Of a DNA stretch of 64,000 nt, positions 52,001-61,990 are shown one piece after another. The position numbers and the translations under genes were made by a program. Location of the stretch: positions 138,747,213 to 138,811,212 of the forward strand of contig NC_133174.1 in the NCBI RefSeq assembly GCF_040802235.1, read 5' to 3'. The first letter of the stretch is position 1; each line of letters starts with the position of its first letter. The stretch comes from Manis javanica. Its lineage: Eukaryota; Chordata; Mammalia; Pholidota; Manidae. The notes beneath the pieces are model-generated. The model had not been told where the DNA came from. It did not search any database and saw nothing but the letters and a program-made list of their open reading frames with translations.

Positions 52001-55000
52001 AGTGAATCTGACATCAAGGGAGGAGGAAAAATAACTTTCAAATGTTGACAGAAACTCAAAAATTTTGTTGGCTTTTATGGTTCTTTTCTTCCATAGTCAT
52101 GTGTGGCAGGCAGGCTCAAAGATGGCTCCAATGATCTTCACTTCCTGCTCTGGATGCCCTTATGTAATCGCCTCCACTTGACCGTGGCCTGGACCTAATG
52201 ACTTGCTTCTAATGAACAGAATGCCATAGAAGCAGTGGGATGTCACTTTCCAAATTAGATTACAAAATTTGTGATTTCATCATGAGCAACTTTTCTTGTG
52301 CTTTTTCTCACTGAGGGAAGCCAGCTACCATGTTGTGAGCTACCCTGTGGAGAAGCCACATGGCAAGGGCTGTGGGAGGCCCCAGCCAACAGCCAGGGAA
52401 GAGCTGAATTCTGCCTACATCCACGTAAGAGCTTGGAACTGAGCTGCGTCAGATGTGACCCCAGCTCTGATTGACTCCTTAACTGCAGCCGTGGGAGAGG
52501 CCCTGAACAGAGGACCCAGCTAAGTGATGCCTGGATCCCTGACCCAGGCAAGCTGTGAGATAGTGACTATTTGTGGCAGGGAAGATCAGGTAAACAACTG
52601 TGATATAAGCTAGAAAGTTCTGAGTGCCAAAGAGAGAAGTGCGGTGTGAATGAGAAGGAAGCAATTAATAACTGCGAGGTCAAGGAGGATGCCATGGAAG
52701 AGATGTCATTTGAAACAGACCCTGAAGGACAAGGTTTATGATAAGTAGAAAATTGGAGCAAGGGCATCCCAAACAGGAAATAGCTTGAACAAAGGCTCAG
52801 AGGCACAGCATGGTTGAGGAACACCCATACTCTCGTGTGACTAGTGCACATGGTCTTTAAAGGGGACAAAAGAAAGAAAATCAGAGCCCTGGGATGGCTC
52901 CCACCACGGAGGGCCTTGGCCACTAGAGTGTGTGGTTGAGCTTTGTGCTTAAAGCAGGGTTGGAATTACAGGAGGCCAGGTCAGAAGGTAGACTGGGGCA
53001 GGTAGGGACCCTCAATTTTGCACATTTCAGATGGGAGATAATGCAGGCTAACGGGACAGTACTGACATGAGGATTACAGTAGTGGAAAAGGAGAGGGGGA
53101 ATGAGGCAGAATTAGAGAACCAGTCTTAGAGTAAGAGTTGGTTACTATAGACTTAAGTCCATTACCAAATCATTATCAGAAGAGAAGAGCCATTCCATTG
53201 TGGTGTTTAAAGTACCTTTATTATTTTTACCTTGAATGAAATGCTGTGAGATTTAGTCAGGATTCTGAAGGTCCTCCTCAGGCAGCAAGGGACTTACCTT
53301 TTCCAGTCTCCTAAAGTCAGTGTTGGTTAAAAACTCCCCTCCCCCAAATAAACTCTCCCTACAGACAGAGAAGTAAAAACAAGTATGCAAAGGGCCACGT
53401 CGATCAGCTCCCTGGGTTAGGAGGTAGCTGTAATGAAAGCCCAGTACTCACCATGTCCACGATAGAGATAGGGCCAAGGGTGTTGACAGAGAGCTCGGCA
53501 GTGACCACAGTGGGCCTCTCTGTAAAGGAAGCAGAAGTGGAGGAGGTCAGTGCCGAACAGGGCAGTGGGGCAGGGGAAGGTGTGATAAGAGCGGAGACAG
53601 GGGAGACAGGTAAGGGTTGGGCTACGTGGCTTCAACATCCCATCCTATTTCTTTTTCTGTTCTTTCACGGCAAGATCCAATTCTAGACTGTTAGCAGTTA
53701 GACAGACCTTGAAGGTTAGTCATCTAGTCCAGTCATCTCATTTTATAGTTGGAAAAACTGAGGGGGAGAGAAGGGAAAAATCTAGACCAAGATTGATGGC
53801 ACTGCTAAGACTAGTTGATGCCTCTTACCTGATAGGTCAGCAACAGACGTTTCTGCGCACATGCACAGCACCGTAACTTACATCCCAGGCTCCTTCTCTA
53901 CCCGTATGCCCTCAGACCCCCTCCCCTCCAGTGGGGGAAGAACTATGTTCTGCTACTCACCGCCAATGCCAGGCCGCAGTTTGTGGTCATAGTTATTCAG
54001 GATACTGTTGAGGATTTGAGTGGCCGTTGGCAGTTTGCCAAGGCTGTTATGGGCACTGATGGCAGGGGGCTTTGTCTCTTCAAATGGCAGCTTCTTCTCG
54101 GGAGCCTGGGGCTCAGGGCCATAGATGTCATCATCACGGACAGAGGGTCCCTTTTCTGATTCAACATGAGGTGCTTCGATCCTAGAACATACAAACAAAA
54201 AACAGTGAAGCTCTGCTCCCCATTCTGTAGTGTCCCCAGGGGGCGCCTCCTGATAAAGCAAACCAAAATAAGTCTACAAGCCAAGGCATAGCTAAAGAGC
54301 AACTGGTAACAATGAATTAGGATCCAGTAACAGATTATACTTATTAATTTCTTCTAAATCTTGCTGCTCTTTGGGAACTTTCCATATTATCTCCATTTTA
54401 TGGTAATTCCTTATTTTAAAAAATCAATAACAACACCGAGCTCAAAATTTTTTTTAAATTTCAATGTAAAATGAAGAGGGCATTGGTGTAACATCTCTGG
54501 CCAATCAGCTGCCGTTACTAACCTACTCTGCAGTCGGCCTGATCTGCACCACTGGGGAGCAAATGGGCAGGCAGAGGAACAGGACTGCTGAGGAATGTTC
54601 TGGAAGGCCAGACCGGTCTGTCCCAGAGAGGGTCGGAACACTGTGGGAATATTCCACCTTTCTCTGCTTTGGGATCATCACTACATTGGTGGTGAAGCCT
54701 GGGGCAATGTGGGGAAGCTCTAGGCACTGAGAGAAGGCAAGGGCACCTCACTCAGAGGCTGTCATCTGGGAAACTAGCAGGCCGACAGGATTCCGACCAT
54801 AGTGCCACAGGCATGCACTGCAGCCAAAAAAAGAAGAAGAAGAAAATAAAATTAAACAAAAAATTAAAAAGCTACCTGCCAGTGTATGAAACTCACCAGT
54901 GGTGTTAGAAGTCAGGGTCCTGCTACCTTTGCCAGGAAGCAGTAAGAAAGTGGGTACCAGGGGTCCTGTGAGGTTTGTCATGTGCCAGTCCCTGATGTGG

Positions 55001-58000
55001 GTGCATTGATAACAGTGAGGCCATTTTTTTTGACAACTCATCCACTGAATTGGGCATGTTCCTGCATGTATGTCCTAATTCCATAAAAATGTCTTGAAAA
55101 AGAAAAATGCTAATAAAAATCTGCTAATATATAGACTTTATTTGGAGCCTCACTTTAAAACTGTAGAAAACTAAAACAAAACAGAAAATATCTATGACAC
55201 AATAGAGGAGATCTAAACACACTGGAGAGTTTCCTCAGCATGAAGAAATTATTCTAAAATTTTTGGTGTAAGGGTGGTTATCTTATTATGTTCATAGAGT
55301 CCTTATGACTAGAAATGCATACTAAAATACATACGAAATACAATGTCTGAGATTTGCTTTAAAATAATTTAAGTTGAAATGGAGAGTAGGTGAACTGAGT
55401 ACTGAGAAAATAAGAATGGCCGTGGGTTGTTATTCATGAAGCTGGTGATGGGTACATGGAGATCCCCTCTACTTTTTATATATCTACTTTTATATACCTT
55501 TGAAAAAAATATAATTAAAAGCTTTTTAAAAAGCCATCAGCAAAATTAATCTGTGATGTTGAAAGGCAGGGGCATGGTTTCCTTTGGAGAGGAGAGAGTG
55601 CTGGGAAGGGCACACAGTGAGGCTGGGGGGGGGGGGGTGGCTGACGGTGTTCTGGCCCCTGGTCTAGGTGCTGGCTATGTGCTTGCTTGGTGAAAATTCA
55701 CTGAGCTCTTCACTCTGCACCCTTATATCTGTATATTGCACTTCCAAAATGATTTTTTTTTAAATCCATCAGGCCACTCTTCCTAAAGCAGGGGGTTAAC
55801 ATGGCAGGAGACATGGCATGGTCTCTGTACTGCAGATCAAAGGACTGCCAATTTAAGCAGCAAAATGCATTTTCCTGCAGTATTTCCAGCTCTCAGAATT
55901 GTTTAACTAGCATACAGATGTGCCACGTCCATGCCATTTCTCATGTCTGAAGTGACTAACTCTTATTGTGGGCAAGGCAAGAACAGGGCTTGGGCAAAGC
56001 AGTTTCCATTTCCAAATACCGTATCTAGAGATGTTGTCTTGCCCTGAGGCTTTTCCCCCTGTCGTCTGAGTAGATAACGCCAGTCACTGCGGGACAGGGG
56101 AGGGAGACCAGGAGCCTGAGATCCTGCAAACTGAGTGACATGGCTGGGAGCCAGGTACGACCAGGACGGGCACTGTCAGCCAAGACCACCCAAGAGCCTG
56201 CAGTGGCGCCTCCCAGAGGAGAAGTTTAAAGCCAACAGCAAGAACGCCAAAGTTCAATAGGCAAACAAACAAACAAGCAAGAGCCTGGAACCACGGAAGC
56301 CTTCATTCCTAGACTACGTCTCCAATAAAATGATATCAGAGGGCCCTGGGGTTGCTGTGATCCTACAAGTAGCTTTTTCCAGTAACGAACAAACAAAACA
56401 CCCTCATCCTGGGATCCTTGGGGTTAAGGAGCTGCTGACAATGCATATATCTGCTCTCCTCAGTCAGTCCTTCAGCACACTTGCAGGACTACCACTAAGA
56501 AAAATTTGAAAAGCACTCATGTACTGGACTAGTAGGATCTTTCCATGGGGCCTTTTCAGGCACCCACATCCCTCTAGAAGCGTTGGCCCAAGATGGAGCT
56601 GATCTTTAACCCCCCGCCTCCTGCCACGGAGGATGCTCATTCAACAGGCTGCAGGGGAAGAAGGGAATATGAGAAGGGCCACTGGATTATTTTTTTCCAA
56701 ATGAGCCCTTTTTCACCTTACAGATAGAGAAACTGAGGCCCAGATAGAGGAAGGGCTGTGTCCAAAGTCACATATTTGATTCAAGGCTGAGCCTGGACCA
56801 AAGCAAGGTTTCCTGGTGCCTTGTGGCCCTTGCCAGCACACCCCACTGCCAGCCCTCCCCACCCCCTCCCTCATGGGCAGCTCTTTCCTGACATCACAGG
56901 TTGCCATGTTGACAGTGTCTGAACACCAGTTACTGCAGCCCTTCCCCCAGCTGGAAGAGTGGTTTCTATCTCAACAGCCCCTCTTCCTGCTCTTTTCCCC
57001 TCTGCCACCCCAGTTCCTTCTGCCTCCTTACCCCACCATTTTGCCATGGCCAGTCACCATGTCAGCTCACTCAACCAATCCAATTTACATCTAGAGGGAT
57101 ATGGATACCTAGAAATTCCTAGCACACATTCAGAAATGTTTACCAAGCCTCTGCTGAGGCCAGCCCCCCTTTAGGGCACCAGGGATCTGAGGAGCTAAGG
57201 CATTTTCTGGGCTGGGAAGAGAAGCTATCTCCCCTCTCCCCAAACAGATGAGCAAGACACAAGCCCCGTGCCATGGAGACTTTGAGAATGCTGGACAGAT
57301 CAGAAAGCTTGGGAACTTGTGACAGTTCGCTCCCAGTGGGAAACCGTCCCAAAAATACGAAGCAGTCATATTCCATCCCCAAAAGCCAGAACTGCAGGGG
57401 GCAACCTTCCCAGCAGAGTCCCAGGGGCAGAGGAAGGCGCGAGTGGAGCTGGCTGCTGAAGGGGAAACGTGCTGCTAGCCTTAGGAAAAGGAAGGAGGGG
57501 CACAGAAGGAAGCTAGCGACACAGGGGGCGGGGTGGGGAGCTGCGGCGGGAACCCTCGGAAGACCCAGGGCCCGCGCCTGGGACCGGCACCAGGAGGAGC
57601 GGCGGGAAGGGGAAAAAGTAAAGTCGGAGTTGGGCGGCACAGTGCCTGGTACCCAGTAGGCGCTCGGAAAAAAACCCCAAGAAGAACCAAAGAACTGACT
57701 AGCCAGCATTCAAACATTCTAGGCGCAGTTTCACTCCCCCAGCCCGCCTTTCTGGGCGCCACCTCCCCAAAGCCCCTCGCCAGTCGCCCCCAAAGCGCGA
57801 GCCGGCTCTGGCCGGTCACCCCGCGGAGGCTTCTTGTTCCCACGAGAGACTCAGAGAAGGAGAGGCGTGCTCGCTCCCCGGCCGGCCCGCGGGGTCGGTT
57901 ACAGTGGGATCAGGGGGCCGGGGGCGGGGGGCCAGGCGTCCGGCCCACCTTCCCGGGCGCCCGTCCGAGAGGGAGCGGGACGGAAGCCGGCCGCGGGTGG

Positions 58001-58137
58001 ACGGCACTCGGGACCCGGCTGCCCGCGCGGGGGCCGGGAGAGGGGCGCCGAGGGCGTCCGGGTCCCGGGATGGGGACTCACCTCCACGGGAAGATGGCAG
58101 ACGTGCCCAGCAGGGCCAGGAGAACTTTGACCAACAT
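42706..58137 (-). CDS. GABRE: GABA-A receptor subunit epsilon, nine coding exons
   Basis: Joining 58137-58082, 54181-53961, 53519-53452, 49591-49371, 48628-48546, 47233-47096, 43729-43577, 43462-43263 and 43044-42706 gives 1,479 nt with all frames compatible: 492 residues plus stop, against 506 in human (from memory). All introns begin GT and end AG. Exon lengths 221, 68, 221, 83, 138 and 153 are typical of GABA-A subunit genes. The product is a Cys-loop chloride-channel subunit of the plasma membrane. It has a signal-like N-terminus [16 protein letters not shown] and an extracellular ligand-binding half. The Cys loop is C196-x13-C210. M1 is about 279-301, M2 305-326, M3 338-360 and M4 469-492. 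NGS, NNS, NET and NVS are possible N-glycosylation sites. The motif [19 protein letters not shown] and the C-terminal [11 protein letters not shown] identify epsilon rather than other subunits. It looks intact. Confidence 0.95.
43263..43462 (-). CDS. GABRE: GABRE coding exon 8 (M2-M3)
   Basis: 200 nt encoding [20 protein letters not shown] (pore-lining M2) and [20 protein letters not shown] (M3), then [15 protein letters not shown]. Acceptor TCCACAG, donor CAT|GTATGA. Confidence 0.97.
43577..43729 (-). CDS. GABRE: GABRE coding exon 7 (M1 to start of M2)
   Basis: 153 nt encoding [19 protein letters not shown], the M1 helix with [17 protein letters not shown], and SAPARASLG, the cytoplasmic end of M2. 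Acceptor TTCCAG, donor CTAG|GTCAGT. Confidence 0.97.
44290..44490 (+). repeat. L2-type LINE fragment in GABRE intron 6
   Basis: Contains 'cctctagtggttccctgc', 'tgatctgacgctaaaggccc' and 'caccacgacctggctccaag', the L2-like order also seen near 31 kb. It is antisense to GABRE. Confidence 0.6.
46871..46955 (-). ncRNA. MIR452: Diverged mir-452-like hairpin in GABRE intron 6
   Basis: The minus strand starts GCTAAACATTTAACAACTAT and ends AAAGAAGTAAATACTTTGC. Against the human mir-452 precursor recalled from memory, it aligns over the full 85 nt with one small insertion and one deletion, in the same intron and strand as human mir-452. The loop TAAGACTTTGTAA is well kept. The 5p mature position reads AACTATGTGCAGATGATACT instead of AACTGTTTGCAGAGGAAACT, so the seed is altered. 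Paired changes on both arms at the CACTTA/CATTTA block keep stem pairing there. The hairpin is recognisable; whether it is still processed is unknown. Confidence 0.65.
47096..47233 (-). CDS. GABRE: GABRE coding exon 6
   Basis: 138 nt encoding [19 protein letters not shown] and [20 protein letters not shown], the end of the ligand-binding domain. Acceptor TTTACAG, donor CTG|GTAAGT. The following intron carries the mir-452-like hairpin. Confidence 0.95.
47640..48640. repeat. Ancient interspersed repeat copies in GABRE introns 4-5
   Basis: Segments such as 'gaagggcctcgagggtcatt', 'gaatttgaaattacttcatg' and 'gcagtaattcaggcctaac' follow an order that recurs at 52.7-53.1, 62.5-62.7 and 63.3-63.7 kb. 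I cannot name the family. The interval spans exon 5. Confidence 0.4.
48546..48628 (-). CDS. GABRE: GABRE coding exon 5 (Cys loop)
   Basis: 83 nt encoding [20 protein letters not shown] and PLSFSS; the two cysteines have the invariant 13-residue spacing. Acceptor TTCCAG, donor GCT|GTGAGT. Confidence 0.97.
49371..49591 (-). CDS. GABRE: GABRE coding exon 4
   Basis: 221 nt encoding [19 protein letters not shown] through [12 protein letters not shown] and [14 protein letters not shown], the core of the extracellular domain. Acceptor CCACCAG, donor AG|GTATGT. Confidence 0.97.
52090..52580 (+). repeat. MaLR-type LTR remnant in GABRE intron 3
   Basis: Ordered blocks 'gtggcaggcaggctcaaaga', 'cctggacctaatgacttgct', 'gtgggatgtcactttcc', 'gccagctaccatgttgtgag' and 'gaccctg'-like ends match a widespread mammalian LTR. 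Family name uncertain. Confidence 0.5.
53452..53519 (-). CDS. GABRE: GABRE coding exon 3
   Basis: 68 nt encoding [22 protein letters not shown]. Acceptor TTTACAG, donor ATG|GTGAGT. Confidence 0.95.
53961..54181 (-). CDS. GABRE: GABRE coding exon 2
   Basis: 221 nt. It encodes the acidic, proline-rich epsilon-specific N-terminal region ([18 protein letters not shown]) and then [19 protein letters not shown], the start of the conserved ligand-binding domain. Acceptor TTCTAG, donor GCG|GTGAGT. Confidence 0.95.
55625..55637 (+). repeat. Poly-G run (G13) in GABRE intron 1
   Basis: Thirteen consecutive G, prone to length error in sequencing. Confidence 0.95.
56700..56800 (-). repeat. MIR-like fragment in GABRE intron 1
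   Basis: 'cagatagagaaactgaggcc' and 'ccaaagtcacatatttgatt' resemble the antisense MIR core. Confidence 0.5.
58082..58137 (-). CDS. GABRE: GABRE coding exon 1 (signal peptide)
   Basis: ATG at 58137-58135, then a hydrophobic leader [18 protein letters not shown]. The donor is GAG|GTGAGT, phase 2. The start matches the human N-terminus MLSKVL in position and type. Confidence 0.9.
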
Positions 58138-58296
58138 CGCCGCGGGGACCGGCGCGACCACCCGCGAGGAGGTCGCCGCTCACGGTCTGGCCGCCCGGAG
58201 CACCGCGTGGAGGGTTTTGTTGGGCTCCAACTTTTACCCCGCCCACTCGCCCCGCCCCGCCCCGCGCCCCCACCCTGGCCCCGCCCCCGAGCCCCG

Positions 58297-58326
58297 ATGG
58301 ACATCGACGACGTGTTCGCCGCTGAG
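58297..58326 (+). other. Possible divergent first exon (weak)
   Basis: ATG in good context (CCCCGATGG) followed by MDIDDVFAAE and a GAG|GTAGAG donor-like site, pointing away from GABRE and sharing its GC-box promoter. I recognise no family. It could be a divergent transcript start or coincidence. Confidence 0.2.
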
Positions 58327-61281
58327 GTAGAGGCGGGGGCAGGCGCGGGCGGGAGTACGGGGTGCGCAGGGTGGGGTGTCGGGAGGAGGGAGAGGAGGAC
58401 GGGGCCCGGTCACCGCAGCCCTCTGCCTTCCGCCACCACCGGTTGCGGCGCTGCCAGACAGCCAGGGGCGGGGGAGGAGGGGAGGTAGGAGGAGGCGAGC
58501 CGGCGAGGGGCGGCCCCAGGCGGGGAAAACCAGAGGCCGGCTGCTGTGGCGGGAGGGTGCCACAGACTGGGCCAGGCGGGGGAAAGGTGGGGGCCTGGGT
58601 GGACTTGGGCCTCCTCTGAGACCCCCTCCAGCCCTCGGCTCCCCACCGGCACCTGTTGCACACCATCGCTTGGCCTCTTAGATCTCCCCACCCACTCCAC
58701 ACCTACAGCCCTTCAGAGCAAATCTCTTGGCATCCTAAGGAAGCTAGGTGACTTAGCACCTCCCTTGGCACAGGGGAAGAAGGGAGACTTGTGGGTCTCC
58801 CCAGCAAGCTCTGATCTGTGCCGCTACACAGGTCAGTTTCCCTGGTATCTGGGGACAGAGGAAGACCACCCTCCCCAAGAGAGGACCAGATGGAGGCATT
58901 CACCGGAGGACTTTCTCCAAACCCCAGGGAGGCACTGACACAATGTGGCTCCTGGTTCAGGCCTGGGACCTGGGTGTGAGGGGGACCACCTGGGGTGGAC
59001 GGACCTTGGAAATTCCCTCTCCAGGACTGACTGGCCAAATCCTTCTGGAGACTTGGCTTGGGGTGACGCCAGAAGGAGAAGTGAGAAAGCACCTGGGATA
59101 GGGGTCAGTGCCCCCACTCAGAGGGGACATCTCAGGAGACGCAAGCATCTTTGAACTTCAGCTTTCTTGCCTGGACCCTCATGCTTCACTTCAGAGAAAC
59201 GCTGGCAGAGATTTGCCTCTGAAGCTGATGCCAGACGTGAGCAGCGTCCTCACCTGTCACACTCCAAGGGCTCCTTGGAGAGGCTTTGCTGTCCCAAGCT
59301 GATCTAGTGACAACCTCTCCCACCACCCTCCCCAGTCTTATCACTCTGCTTTGTTATCTTTACAACACTGCTCACCAAGTGATGATTTTGGGGGGGCATT
59401 TCTTTGTGAGTATGCTTATGGTGGGTTCCCCCACTGGAATAAGCTCAGTACCCAAAATCAAACCAAACCAAACCAAACCAAGCACAGCACATGTCTGTCT
59501 GGTTTTCCACCATATCCCTGAGACTTAGACGAGTCGTGAGCACACAGTGGGCACTCAACAAATATTTATGCCTGGCCTGTGTGCAACTGTGTGTGTCCTA
59601 GTGCCACAGAGTTCACTGGGACCTGGGCTCCCTTCAGACTCTGTGCAAGACCGAGGAGACTGCAGGAAACATCCAGGCCTTCTAGGTTTGTGCTTCTGAG
59701 CCCTGCGGCAGGGCAGCCTCAGGACGCGAGTGGCCTGGGTAGTTCCAGGAGCTCTGTGCACAGAAAGGCCCCATGCTCTGTTCAATGCTTTGCTGTTGCC
59801 TTCCGGCAACTCCTGATACATTTTGAATAAGTGGCCCTTCATTTTTATTTTTCTCTGACTTCTGCAAGTTACATAGCCACTCTTGTCCTAAGGAGACAGG
59901 CTGCAGAGCAGGAAACAGGCAAACACAGAGCATTCTTCGGCTTCCTACAAAGAGAAAGCCGCCATCTGCCTGCTTTCTGTCCAGCTGCAGAGAGGGGCGA
60001 TTCTGCACTTACTGCAGCCAGCTTTGGACTTGAAGTGTCATATACGGATGTCTCTTCCTTCACTGACAGTGCAGCTCCAAGAGACGGAGGGTTACCCGAT
60101 TTTCCTGGGTGTCCCTGGGTGGAGTGCGGTGCCCAATGACCCACATTAGTTATATTTGGTGAGTGACTGACTGACTCCCAGGCAGCCAAAAGAGGCAAAT
60201 GGTTACAGTTTCCTCATTAGAGGACCCACCCAAGGCACCTTTCTCTGAAAGGTTGAGAGTAATCACACCTCACCCTGTACCCTATAAACCTCGTCCATAC
60301 GAAGGCTGCAAGCATCTGTGGCAACTCCTGGGCCTTACAAAAGGCAGGGCCTTATTACTGGGTTATAGTTCTTCAAGTATTTCTTACATGCTTCTCTATG
60401 CCAGGCCCTGGACTTGGTGATGGAGGGTTATCCAGCAAAACTTTGGACATGGTCTTGGCTGTCACATAAGTGGTTCAAGAGGGGTGAGGGGGCTTCTCTT
60501 GGAAATGACCAGCGCAGGATAGAAAGTCATGGCTGCCCTTGAGCTCCAAGGAAGACAGGCTTCCCTCGGGCTGGGCTGTCCTGGAAGCTGATGCCGGCGG
60601 GAGGATCCTGCAGCTCACATGGACCTGAACCTTGCAGCAACAGACGAGTCTTACTGGGCAAAGTGCAGAGATGGGCATTCTCAGCAGAGAGCCAGCTGAG
60701 ATGTTGAAATCAGACGTGTGTGGTGCTTGCTAGAGGGCAAGGAGGAATTTGCCAGGAGCGTTTGTGTGAAGAGGGATTGTGAGAGAGAAAGCTGCAGTGG
60801 GAGCCGGACAGGCTGGCACTGGGCTTTGAAAGAACCTGCACTTTATCTTGTCTGCAAAGGGGAAGCTACGGAGGAGCTGTGAATAGGGACGTTGCATGTC
60901 ATAACTGTTCTTCAAGGAGATCCATCTGGTGGGGGCAGACAAGAGTGCCTACAGGAAGGACAGACCGGAGCCTCTTTTTTCCTGGAAAAGTAGTTGTACA
61001 GATGGCAAGGAGAGCAGGGCCTTGGGGATGGTCAGGAGGGAGGGGGCAGCATGGGGAGGTTTACTTGACCCAACTGATAGCTCATTAGAAGGATGCAAGA
61101 GGAGACGAGAGAGAGGGTTGCTGGAGACGACACATGGTCTGCTCCAGGTGGCCACGGTGGCGGAACAGAAACAGGGAGGGCGCGAGGGGTGGGAAGAGCC
61201 TTCAGTTACAACAGTGGGGAATCCTTTGCATTTTACATTTAATTTTCTAATGTTCCAAGGACCTTCACATTTATTGTCTAG

Positions 61282-61283
<2 letters not shown>

Positions 61284-61316
<33 letters not shown>
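61284..61316 (+). repeat. (GT)n microsatellite
   Basis: 33 bases of uninterrupted alternating G and T, followed by 'gcacgcgtgcatgtgcgtg', a potential Z-DNA stretch. Confidence 0.97.
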
Positions 61317-61317
<1 letters not shown>

Positions 61318-61819
61318 ACGCGTGCATGTGCGTGCTACTCATTGATCCCAATAGCTGTGGGCAACCTTTTGTCAGTTGTGAATGGTCACATTTAATAGTC
61401 AGCATCAAACTACCATGTGCCCTGCAAAACATGTGGTTTAGGGGTAAAACCAGAGCTGCTGGTCATAAAGTCTGTGTGTTCTTGTCCTAGCTTGGCCCAA
61501 ACTGTAACACATGCACAGCATGCTTTTCCCATTAGGCCAAGGGAAAAACACTAGCCCAGACAAGTTGTGCAAGACTCAGCTTGTTAAATATCTGGGTTTG
61601 TGGCAAAACCAAGATGCCTGGAGCAGAGGAGGAGGCAAGCTGCAGAAAGAATTGTCTATAGAGCTAAGCCAGGAACTGAAAGGGATGAAGGGCTGAGCAG
61701 GAGACAGCCAGGCTCAGAGCAGACAGACAGACAGACAGTGGAGGCAGAGGCAGTACAGGGCAGTGATTTGGCCTCTGTGCTCCACTACAGGCTGGGTGGG
61801 GTTTGAATAACTAGATGCT

Positions 61820-61990
61820 AGTTACATGGCCATGTGCAAGGTACTTAAAGCCCCCTGAGCCTCCTGCTTCTCATGTGTAGAATGGGAGTTACAGTGCTTT
61901 CCACGTCGCATGGCATTTGTGACAATTCAGTGGCATAAACCATGTAAAGCATTTGCACAGTGTCAGCACATAGCCAGTATGCAACAAGAC
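61820..61990 (+). repeat. MIR SINE
   Basis: MIR order: 'acatggccatgtgcaaggta', 'ctcatgtgtagaatgggagt', 'gtaaagcatttgcacagtgt' and 'agcacatagccagtatgc'. Confidence 0.75.

Larger units (their letters stand above)
57480..58620. promoter_or_regulatory. CpG-rich promoter region of GABRE
   Basis: High GC with frequent CG dinucleotides around the GABRE start. Clustered GC boxes (CCCCGCCC type) lie at 58,236-58,288, just upstream of the gene, and no TATA box is evident. The transcription start is probably at about 58.2 kb. Many long open frames on both strands here are products of GC-richness. Confidence 0.75.

Noticed and set aside
52837-52860. 'gtgactagtgcacatgg', a partial resemblance to mir-224
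   Set aside because: Wrong intron and only a few matching bases; no matching arm nearby.
57533-58702. Long open frames on both strands of the GABRE CpG island
   Set aside because: GC-rich composition lacks stop codons; frames overlap each other and the true GABRE exon, with no family signature.
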